From Apoda limacodes (Eukaryota; Arthropoda; Insecta; Lepidoptera; Limacodidae): a stretch of 64,000 bases of DNA. How positions within the stretch are numbered: position 1 is the first letter of the stretch; each line of letters starts with the position of its first letter. The translations under genes were made by a program, and so were the position numbers. The notes beneath the pieces were generated by a model. It ran no database searches, had not been told where the DNA came from, and was given only the letters and a program-made list of their open reading frames with translations. Below are positions 41,301 to 53,300 of this stretch, in pieces. The stretch spans positions 4,956,563-5,020,562 of the forward strand of contig OX291540.1 of NCBI GenBank assembly GCA_946406115.1, given 5' to 3'.

Positions 41301-44300
41301 CTCATCAGTAAAGAGAACCTGCTGCCATTCGTTCAAATCCTTTTTTTGTGTTCCGCTAATTGTGCCGGTGTGTATTTAAAGAGCCACCTCCTTCTTATAA
41401 CTTTCACGAAGTTTTTGATGAGCCCAAGTTATATTTATGAGGTCAGTACAAATATCTATATCATCAGTATATTTTACTTACAACAATAAAATGAGTGGTT
41501 CGTTGGTTCCGTTCAAATCATAGGAATTGCAACAGGCATAGATCATGATATTTTCGCCCATCCAGTAAGAAACCCCACAAATGTAACACACAGATGTGTG
41601 GAAACCATGTTTTGTCTTGTCCGATATCAAAGCTTAAATACTGTTCTTAAACTCAGTTACAAACACAAACAAAAAAGTGCCGCTAAGCGGTCACCCATCC
41701 AAGTACTGACCAAGCCCGACGTTTTTTAACTTTGAATATCGTTTCCAACAAACAAATGCGTTACGAGATGGCGCTGTACCGGTAATTTAAAATAGTAATT
41801 GACTTGGGTCCATCTCACAGTTGGCCAGTTTAAATTATTTGTTGTAGAGTTCACACTATTTTTCACTGCAAGTTTGAAGTTTGTATTAGTGCAGTCATTG
41901 AAGCCAAAAATAGGGTCTTACCTCCGATTTTTGTTACTGTGAACCGATTTGCATGAAATTTTGGAATTAGGCTCATTTTACCCTTAACTTCAAAAGTGAA
42001 AACTGATCTGAGCTCCGCCTATTATATTTAAGGGGTGTTAACAACCCATTAATGGAAAAATTGACATTGAGCCATTTTATCGCTAGAAAACATGTTTAAT
42101 ATTAAGGGGTAAAATTGTAAAGTATTTTCTAACACAATAACCTCATAATAAAATCATTTTCAACCCCTTGAAAACCTTACAACCCTTGCAAACAACCCCT
42201 AAATTGACTAAATCACAAAAAATTACTTTGGTATGACATAAAAAATTTAAGTTAGAAATTTTTTTAAACAATTTTTTATCAAGGAGTTGTTTTTAAGGGT
42301 CGAAAGGGGGTTAAAAATTCGATAATTAAGATAGAGAATTTCGGTCTGAAATGGTTTTAATGGCTTTGCTTTTTAATGGTCGGACAGACGGACAGACAGA
42401 CAGACACCGTAAGTCTTAGTAATAGGGCACCGTTAGCACCCTCAAGGTACGGAATCTTCAATTTAGTAAGTAGTAGCTGTCACACAAAACTTAGACCTGA
42501 TTAAATCAAATTATGTATGGTGTTCGAATGAGGGTAGATAATAATAGATAGTAATTAAAAATTAGCAAGCATCTTTCTTGTTACAAAAGTTTGTTGACCA
42601 GTGTATTCGGTCAACTTTTGTTCAAAAATATTTACTTGTTTATACGTTTATGAGCCTGTGGCCTAGCTACATTGGTTTATCGAAAACGACATGGAAATTA
42701 CGTCGGACGTGGTTAGTCATCGAATGAGTGGTCACTCTCTAACGGCACATGTTTCCTGTGCTCTTCCGTTCGGTCCCGGTATGGTAGGCGGCTTTAAATC
42801 TCTGAAAAGCGAGTTGCCTCAAGCTCGACAACGACACGCCTTGGGCCAGCGCGGTGGACACGTTGGGCGCCATAGGTAAATACGGTAAACCCTCTTGGCT
42901 TGGATGATTAGTGATTCTGTAACCTTACATTTCCCAAGGTTTCGAAGTTAGGGTTGAACAAACTGCTAGCTAAATATTCTTGTGTGTTTGAGAAAAAAAC
43001 ATGGGAGTCGCATATAACGAAATTAAAAGGAAAACTTTAAAAGCTAAGTAGGCTTTACAATTTATTGAGGAATAGTCGACCACCCTAAAAATGTAGTCGG
43101 AAAACTAATACTTACTTAATTAATAACAATATTTACGTTAAAATAAAGCATTGGACTACGCGGCGACGGGGCAGCGACGGGGCGCGGTGCTTGTCGGTAC
43201 AGAGGCTGGCGACAACGATTCGAATTAACAAAACCAGCGAGTTACAACTGCTTTTACATATTTTCATCATCATCATATCAGCTCATTGCCGTCCACTGCT
43301 GGACATAGGCCTCACCTAACTTTCTCCACAGCGTGCGACTCTGTGCCGCCTGTAACCAACGGCTCCCCGCTACCTTTACGAGGTCATCTGTCCATCTAGC
43401 GGGGGGCCGTCCCACGCTGCGCTTTCCGGTTCGTGGTCGCCACTGGAGAACCTACCCCTATCAGCCATCGGTTTTTGGAGCTATGTGCCCTGCCCATTGC
43501 CACTTCAGCTTTGCGATTCGGTGAGCTATGTCGGCGACTGAAGTTCTACGGATTTCCTCATTCCTGATTCGATCACTTAGGGAAACTCCGAGCATAGCCG
43601 ATGATCAATACGGCATCTCTGTTGAGCCTGTAGCACTGCCCATGTTGCCACAAACGCTAAGCAAAGGGGCCGATTATACTCTTCTGACTTCTGTATAATT
43701 TGCCGTAGCGTATGTATGTGGTCTACAGTACTATAGCCTCTTCGGAAACCGGCTTGTTCGGGAGGCTGGAAGTCGTCGAACTTGCGAGCGAGACGGTTCG
43801 TAATTACTCTTGAAATCAGCTAATAAACATGGCTCAGAAGCGTGATGGGTCTGTAATTCTTAAGAAGCGTATTGTCACCTTTTTAAAGAAAAGCACCACC
43901 ACGCCTGTGTGCCATGCTTGTGGCGAAGTACCTTCGAGTATGACGGTGTTAAAGAGCTTCTGAAGGACTTTTAGTACCGGTTTTCCACCCGCTTTCAGAA
44001 GCTCAGTCGTAACTCCATCATCACCCGGTGCCTTATTGTTTTAAAGCTGTTTGAGAGCCATACTAATCTCGTACAAGCTGACGTCCGGGATGTCCTCAGT
44101 ATAGTGTCGAGTCAGTCTAGCTCTAGGGTCTTTAGCGGGACTGCCAACTGGTTTCGATGTCGACGAGTCCAGACGAAACAATGCTGCCGTCCTCCGTCTT
44201 CAGCCTTGCCAGACGGCTTCGCCCAATTGCCAGATCTCGCGGAACACTTTGGAACCTTTGTTTTCTATTGTCTCCTCAATACGAAATGTATTAAAGTGGC

Positions 44301-47300
44301 GTTTGTCGCGTGCAAGTGATTTTGAGATCTGTCTATTAAGGCCCACTTCCTGTGGGGGCGCTGCTTGAAAAAGGGATTCATCATAAAGAGGCCTTCTTTT
44401 TCCATGAAGTCGGCCAGCAGCTGCCCTCTGGAGTTCCGTTGTCCATATCCAAATTGCCCCACTCTCAGCTCATTACCACTACGTTTGCCTAGTTTCGCAC
44501 TGACGTCCCCCAGACGTTATAGTGTGTTTTGGAGAAGTGTATGCCTTTAGAAATATCCTCATACATCTCCTCCACTACGTCTTCTGGGTGTGTCGAAGTC
44601 AGCGCGTAAACCTGTATGACCTTTAACGAATATCGTTTTTATTTTCTGAGTATCAGGTACGCTACCCTGGTCGACACAATGTCAACTTTGATGATTGTTG
44701 ACGAGGGACTTGCGGACGACAAACCCGACACCACCCAGGGGATAGAAGGTCACCACCCCCCCGGTAGAACAGCAAGTTACCTGGGTTGAGAACTATCGTG
44801 TCCTGTCCCTGTCTTCGGACCTCCAATAGCCCAATAATATCCCAGCATAACATGCTTGTAGCTTCTGCCAGTTCTGCGTCGGCCCTCAGCATACGTGCAT
44901 TGTAGGTTGCCAGGTCCAGTCGTCGGTGTTGGTAGCCGGATCTCTGCCGAGGATTTTCGCACCCCCTGCCCCGCCGTTACCAAGGCCGCTACCGTAGCCT
45001 GGACTAGCAGGGCTGCCGGGGACTAGGGGCCGTTTGTTTTTTGTGCCGTTCATTTTTTGTTGGTGGGTTTGCCATTTTCGCCACGCCAAGCAACCGGGTT
45101 GGCGGGCGCAGTGGTGTTATAGGGGGTCGCTGCTGCCCGACATCCCCTATCAGATAGTAGAAGGGAACAAGGAGTCAGGTTGGGATATGATGATTTTGTT
45201 AATGGAAATTGTATAATGAGTGGGATACGTCGAAGCGGGGGGGGGGGGGGATACAACTGCTAGAAGGAAATGGGGAGAATTAGTAGTAGGTCGGGAGGAA
45301 GGGGTGGCGTACCTATGTATTCGGAAATGAATACCCCTGATACATATCAATCTATGACAACTGCAATCATAAGCGCATGTTGTTTGGTTGTGTCTCTCGA
45401 ACTACCTATACCTAGATAAGTAACAAGTTATAAGTTACGTATTTGCACTTACTACGGAATACTACACTGCACCTAATCCGACACGCACTTGGCCGGTTTT
45501 TTTTTTCTGAAGAATGTTATAGTTTTCGTGTAAATAAAGTTTCACTTTGAAATCTAACAACACTATGCAGGTTTAATTTTTGATCAAAGTGGCAGTACGT
45601 TAAAATAGCAAGTTCATATTTAAAGGATTTCCTATTATTAGGAATTAAAACTAATAATTTAGAGTAGATTTAAAAAGATGTGTAAACCTTGGTAAATAAG
45701 GTTATATTTGTTACAGGACAAGGGCCTAAGGCACCTTTCTCGACAGACAAACCTGTACCCAATAGTGACGACCGGAGGCGGCTCGTGACAATTTTTAATG
45801 GGTGTTCACTAAAACGAAACCAAAGAGAAATTGCTTAAATGCTAAACTTTTAATATTCTATTTATAACTTAAATTTATTCTATGCGTTATCTTAACGCAA
45901 TCTTTATAAACTCCAGACCCTCCAAAATCGCTTTCTCAGAGCGGCTTCCGGAGCCTTCTGGTACGTCTGTAATGCGGACCTACACAGAGACTTTGAGCAC
46001 CCCGCGATTTCTATATCTTATAGACCTACCACCCCCCTTTTTAAGCGTACACAAAAACACCCGAATCGATTAATTGTGCAATCCACAACTTATAATCCCC
46101 CCGATCGACCTCGACACAGTCGAAAATTAATTGTTAGGAGGCCTCGGCACGTACTAACGGCCCCAAATGACGATCTGCTATCCGGATAGCGAGATTAGTC
46201 TTAACGACCTTCCCTAATAGGGCCTCCCCCCTAACACGACGCTGACGTTCCCGGGTTCGTCGGCGACCACAAGGATACACGAGGTATCAAAGAATGCCGA
46301 CGCGCTTCTCGCCCTCACTGAATCGCAATTGCAACCGCACCACGTAACGAGGAACAGGAGGGGCCTGGCGCTGACTCACCTTCGGGTTCGAGGCTCACAC
46401 TGGTCGAAGGGACGCCCCCGAGGGCGACAACCCAAGCCGAGGCTCCCCCCGCTAGGAGCCCTTGGGCATTGGACGCTATATGGGCTGAGACACCTTCCGA
46501 ATTTCGCCCCAAAAGCCCGGTGACGCAGTAATAGCTGCCACAGCCAACTGCATAGTCAGTTCAAAAAAAAAAGGGTTGCAATCCGGGAGTGCCGGTAGAC
46601 GTGAAACATACTAGCTATTTACTTCCCATCACTTCGTATACATATTTATTTTTAATCAATGAAGAAGATCTTGGTGAGACCTATCACTTCTGTAAGAAAA
46701 CTACTAGTCTCAGCCAAAAGTTACGGAGATAAAGCCGTTTCTAATTTGACAGCTGTCATCCAAAATGAAGATCTTGATAAGATCTATCACTTCTGTAAAG
46801 TAACTACTAATCTACGATCAAAATTGACGGAGAAAAAGCCGTTTCTAGTTTGACAGCTATCATCCGAAATAAAGATCTTAATGAGATCTATCACTTCTGT
46901 AAAGAAATAACTAGTCTACAATTAATAGTTTCGTAGATAGAGCCGTTTCTAGTTTGACAGCTGTCATCCGAAATAAAGATCTTAATGAGATCTATCACTT
47001 CTGTAAAGAAATTACTAGTCTACAATTAATAGTTTCGTAGATAGAGCCGTTTCTAGTTTGACAGCTGTCATCCGAAATGCAGATCTTGATTAGATCTATC
47101 ACTCCTGTAAAGAAACTACTAGTCTTCGTTCAAAAGTTACGGAGATAAAACCGTTTCTAGTTTGACAGCTGTCATCCGAAATGCAGATCTTGATAAGATC
47201 TGTCACTCCTGTAAAGAAACTACTAGTCTTCGTACAAAAGTTACGGAGATAAAACCGTTTCTAGTTTGACAGCTGTCATCCGAAATGAAGATCTTGATGA

Positions 47301-50300
47301 GATCTATCACTTCTGTAAAGAAACTACTAGTGGACGATCAAAAGTAACGGAGATAAAGCCATTTCTAGTTTGACAGCTGTCATCCGAAATAAAGATCTTA
47401 ATGAGATCTATCACTTCTGTAAAGAAATTACTAGTCTACAATTAATAGTTTCGTAGATAAAGCCATTTCTAGTTTGACAGCTGTCATCCGAATAAAGATC
47501 TTGATGAGATCTATCAGTTTTGTAAAGAAACTACTGGTTTTCGATCAAAAGTTACGTAGATAAAGCCATTTCTAGTTTGACAGCTGTCATCCGAAATAAA
47601 GATCTTGATGAGATCTATCATTTCTGTAAAGAAATTACTAGTCTACAATTAATAGTTTCGGAGATAAAGCCGTTTTTAGTTTGACAGCTGTCATCCGAAA
47701 TGAAGATCTTGATGAGATCTATCACTTACTTAAAGGAACTAATGTAAATAAATCTGACGCGAGTTCCGTCTTACGAATTTTCTATGAATTTTAGATCAGG
47801 ACACATGACCTGACGCGTGTTTAACATTGGACGTTTGTAACACAAGGGGTATCATTCGCGCGTTGCCGACCCTTCAAAAATCCAATAACTTCTTTCTTGA
47901 GTGCCCCATACTGTAGTCCTTAGAGAAAACCTTGGCAGGGAGCTCATTCCACAACCCAGGCGTTCGCGGGAGTAAGTTTCTCTAAAACCGCACTGTACGC
48001 GACCATTTCGGTTCTGGAGTGTGAGAATGAATATCCTGCCGATGGCGAGCGGTGCGATGGTAGAAAGTAGCCGTGGGCATCATTTCGAACAATTCCTCAG
48101 AACACATCCCATTGTACAAGCGGTAGAAAACACACGAGGAGGCAAATTCTCTCCTCAGATTTAAGGGTTTGATACGGCAAGTGAGTTTGGAATCGTCGAC
48201 AATTGCACAGCCCGTCGTTGAACCGAGTCAAAAGGGCCAAGCTGGTATCCGGGTGAACCCGCCCAGAGATGGCAGCAGTACTCCATATGGGGCCGAACTT
48301 GCGACTTGTAATGCAGCAACCTCTGCCCCGACGTGAAGCACTGCCTTTATTTGTTTATTAAAATAATCGCGCGCACAAACTAAAACATATGTTGTGATAA
48401 GAGCGGCAACAGCGCGCTGGCCAGACCGCCTGCCTTCGGTTAAGCTGGCAACAGTATTTTAGTGTGAGACTGTGTCGAACTTTCTCTTTCACACAATTTT
48501 AGCTCGAAGTCTCTGTACTGAATTCGTTTCATAGGAGCGCAATTGCTAGCGCTCCTCGTAGTAAGTCAGTCTCCTCAGTTCAATTCCATACTAAATTTTG
48601 AGCTAACTGTGTCTGTTCGGAATGTTTTTAGTGAAATGCTATTTTAACGTAGATAGTAATCAAAGCATAATAATTTTATATATTTTTTTCAGTAAAATCT
48701 TAAAGCATATTTTTTATTAGGTAGATAATTAATTATGGGAGTGTGCTGTACCAGCGCTCTGTTAGGCGAGCCGCCTTTGATGAGGACATAGAACAGCTGA
48801 TGCGGCAAATGTTTACTAGTGAAAACAGCACGTAAAGTCGAATGGGAAAAAAGGTTACAAAAGGTATAACCAGAGATAACAAGATGCCCGTTCCGATACA
48901 AAAGGGATAATTAATAGATATCAAATCTCGGAACGGGCTGGTATTACGGATGCACAAGTCATAAGTAGATTTCAATACTGTTGATATGATTTGAGCACCT
49001 ACCAAAATTTCCAAGTGTAAAAACATGATGTGTATATGTCGGAACGGGACCACGGAACAATTTGACATAGTGTATGACTATGACATATTTATTTTTTCTT
49101 TTTTGTTTTTACTTCTTAACGACACTAAAATCATTGCTACTAGAGCAGGAACTTTATTTTCTACAGGCTTTTTTTCTACACATACCACTTGGTGTTTTTA
49201 GGGTCGCGTAGTGTGATTTACGAATTATTACGAATATCTGGATTTCGTTAAAAGTTTTTATAAAGCTCTATTACTGTGATTTTTTCTTTACGTTTGTACT
49301 TAAATATGGTTGAAAATTAAACTTCAGAAACTAATAATTCGCAAACTATACACATGATAGAAAAATTACTGATAAATACTTATTTAATGAAACTGCCTGC
49401 ATGTAATAAGGTGCGCGAAAAATTTTTTTTTTAAGTATCATGCGCAGTTTCACGTACAAACGTAGTTCATCTAAGAATTCGAACCGAAACCATCAGTATA
49501 TCAAGATTACGAAATATTTCAATTTTCGGGAAATTGCGCCTAAAATAATCGTGTTCATAATGTTTCTTCAAAAAGATGAAGACTATAATTTTACTATTAA
49601 TCTTTATTTACATACAAGCATCGGAAATATTATCAAATAACAAACCAATGATTTTATTTATATTGAAGCCCTTACCCCCTGTCCAATCCTGACTTACTTA
49701 TTGCTGTTTGTCAAGAACCGGCTATATGATGTGTACAAAAAACTACACTACCATAGCACCACTCAAATGTTCTATAAAATTATACTTTATCTCTGATCTT
49801 CAATTTTATCATTTATTACTTTAAAGTTGGTAAGGTACGACTTATGGAACAAATATAGAGCCATATGTTCAGATAAATTATAAATAAATAGTAAATTGTC
49901 AATTGTAACAAAAGTATTTCTAATATTTTTATTTTTAATTCCATTTGTTTAACAAATAACAAGAATGTGTCCACCTAACTGCAACATAGTATACGTATAT
50001 AGCGTAAATATAAAATACAAATAAAATCACTTTCAGTTGTTTCTGCTGAGTTCGTATGTAGGTATTTAGATCCCACCTTAATTTTTTTATCACAATTTTA
50101 TAATAAAACTTTTTTTAAAAATTATCATAAAAACGTATGGCAGTTAACATAAGACAGCCTCTGCTTGCCTGTAAAATTACATAGGAATCGATGGAAAATA
50201 ACAGAATTACAAGTTAGCGGCATACGGACGAACGAACGGAGTCGGTCATTACGGAACTATAAATGTTCCGTTTTTGTCATTTGGGTACGGTACCCTGTTA

Positions 50301-53300
50301 ACAGACGTTATGAAATCAATGCTCTGTCTAGTTAGAAAAAGTAGGCTTAAATGGGATGAGGAACGTGTAGGATTTTTTTCTAAAAATGGCCACTTTAAGC
50401 AGAAGTGCCTTCATCCTTACTACAAGTCTCACATATAATCTACAAACAACATTAAACGTTCTTGAAATAGCTAATAGGTTTAATATTCTTTGAAAATTAA
50501 TATTTGTATAACTTCGCTTTCTACGAAGTGGAAATAGATATCTAATGATGCCGCTCGTTATAGTTGCTATATTCCTTGAACTGGTACATTGTGTAATATT
50601 AAACTAGATCAAACAGGGGTCGTCCCCCATAAAAAAATCCCGTAGAACCCACGTAACATAACGTATTGACAGGGTTTCTTGCATTGTTTATTCAACACTT
50701 GTTTACGTTACGGCATCTCCATATACAAATCTAAGATACGCTTGAACCGTCACGGTCCCCAACATATCCAAGCTTGAAATTGGTTCTTATGAAACATGAA
50801 TACATACTAGACTCTCATATTAAAGTCCCTGCGGGAATCTTCATTCGCAAGGACAGACTGAAATGTAAACTGGACTTCGTTGACAAAGTAATACAAAAAT
50901 ATGTCAAAGCGCACCAATAAAGAAATATACTACACCATCAAGTGTACGTCAGTGACAAGGCAAGCCAGCTCCCAAATATAACTAGCATAGTGAAGCACTA
51001 TCATTAGTGAATAAAAAGACCACCAGAACAAATTATATACATATTAATAAATAGATACTAAACAGGGTCAGTAAACAAATAATTCTTACTCCTAGTTAAA
51101 GACCCAGTAGACGGTAGACAACACATAATTTAGGAAATCTTAAGATTTGCTCAGTTAGTCTGTTGCGCCTCCGACCATGATATGGAGGCTTGCTAAGCGC
51201 GGTCACGGTAGGTTCATCGACAATTGAATCAAGAATAACATATAAATTTCAAGTTTCATAAAATAATTAAAAAAAAAAAAATTTTAAATTTTCAAAGGTT
51301 CTGCCACCACGTTACAACCGTGATAGTCGTCTGCCATTTAATTTTTGGGCAGCTATAATAGTGTCTTTTGAAATATCAATACGACACGACAGCTTTCCTA
51401 AAATACTTTTTAGTTTGTCAAATTAGATAACACACCGGTCACACTTGACTCATGGTCGGTAGGTGCAACAGACTAACTGAGAAAATTTTAGGCTGTCCTA
51501 AATTATCTGTTGTCTGCCGTTCCCTGGCTCTTTAACTATTAGGTTAATTTTAAATTATTAATCAGTCTAGAGAGGCTAGATTATAATCAATAAACTTTTT
51601 GTACGGTCAGGTTCTTTGCCGCTTCGTCAGTCTTTAATCACTTGAGTTAGACGTCTAAGGCTGTCCAAGCAGCGGAGACCTGGGCTGTACGTTATACCTA
51701 CGTCAACATTTTAGGCTGGGTAGCGTAATGATAGGGGTAAGGGGATAATAGAATTTTTTTTTTTTTTTAATAACTAAAACTATTTTAAATTTTAAAAGAA
51801 AATACATATTTGAGACCCTCACAACGAGCCCTGTCATTGTCACACGGTACATTTTTTAAGTTGGAACCTACGCTGAATATTAGGAGTTTACTATTTTATT
51901 AATAGACTTGTTATAGGTTTTCAACTTAATCAGTCTAGTAAATTCCATAACAGATCAGATTTTTGGCAATAAGTAAATATTTTTACCTTTTTGGTGTTGT
52001 TTTTTTGTTAAAAAGTTTTTATTTTAAGCTTTTGAGTAACGAATTCATTTTTTTTCTGGTAACACTGTTACACCAAAAACATTCATACTTGTAACAAAAT
52101 CTTATACAATAATCAACATAAAAGGCGTGTTTCACCAGTTCCAAATAAACATCAAAAGTTTAAGTTTAAAATCCACTTGTTTAATATGGAACCACCTCAG
52201 GAGCATACTTTTTCGAATAATAAAAGAATTTTTGAAATCGGTTCACAATTGAAGGCGAAATCGGTGGACATACATAAAAAAAATACCCGTCGAACGTAGA
52301 ACCTCCTCCTTCTTTGAAGTCAGCTAAAAACAAATATAACCCTATTAGGCCCTGTTCCACGAAGCTCTCTGCATACTCTTCACGCCGCAAATACCACCCT
52401 CTGTCAGTTTCCTGTAATTTATGTTATATGCATATGTTTTTAGATCAGAGATAATGTATAATTTTATAGAACATTTGAGTGGTGCTATGGTAGTGTAGTT
52501 TTTTGTACACATCATATAGCCGGTTCTTGACAAACAGCAATAAGTAAGTCAGGATTGGACAGGGGGTAAGGGCTTCAATATAAATAAAATCATTGGTTTG
52601 TTATTTGATAATATTTCCGATGCTTGTATGTAAATAAAGATTAATAGTAAAATTATAGTCTTCATCTTTTTGAAGAATCATTATGAACACGATTATTTTA
52701 GGCGCAATTTCCCGAAAATTGAAATATTTCGTTATCTTGATATACTTATGGTTTCGGTTCGAATTCATGAATAAGCACCAAAGTGCCTATTTATTATGTG
52801 CCGAAACCGAGCTATAAAGAAAACTGCTACTAAACCTGACCCAGTTGCTCACCGATCGGGCAAATCCTCGAAGTTTATTACCATTCAACATGTTTAGTCA
52901 TGGGATGGGTAGCCGTTCGTCAATACCACTAATGCATTGGCTGACTCGATCGTTTGGCCTGACTGAGTAATTATATATTAAAAGTCCTATGTGTTACTCC
53001 TGTGGGTTAGCTGCTTGGTGAAAAAACCAAACTTTAATCAAAAATGGGTCGTGGGGAAGAGGACGTTGTGTATAAGAGAACATAAGGCCTACTCAAAGTA
53101 CATCTAAACATAAGTTATATTTATAATATCGAAGTCCACAACCTTTGAATACTTTGTTAGGTACAATAAAAACTTTATAAACTTACCGGAGTCAAAATTA
53201 TTTCCTGTTGCGTCCATGCTTTGACCATATTCTGTAACACAAAAATAAACCAAATAAATTCAAAATGTACAATTCTTACAGGTTTTCATAAGTTTTTAAC

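Larger units (their letters stand above)
45765..48787. mobile_element. Non-autonomous hAT element (MITE), copy 2, interrupted
   Basis: The left end at 45773 (CGGAGGCGGC...) and the right end at 48779 (...GCCGCCTTTG) are inverted. The flanking octamers GTGACGAC (45765-45772) and ATGAGGAC (48780-48787) agree at 6 of 8 positions, as expected of an old target duplication. Element sequence matching copy 1 (32974-33690) occupies about 45773-45890 and 48355-48779. The 2.4 kb between them is foreign: a GC-rich block, a 104-bp tandem array and a LINE fragment. Confidence 0.75.

Noticed and set aside
42691..43524. Plus-strand frames of about 60 codons.
   Set aside because: They are antisense shadows of the putative LTR leader and of the RTE LINE C-terminus.
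45238..45250. Run of 13 G residues.
   Set aside because: A simple homopolymer at the edge of the RTE copy; possibly an assembly-sensitive site but no further structure.
48689..49068. Overlapping minus-strand open frames of 70 and 111 codons.
   Set aside because: The first overlaps the hAT MITE end; neither shows a domain.
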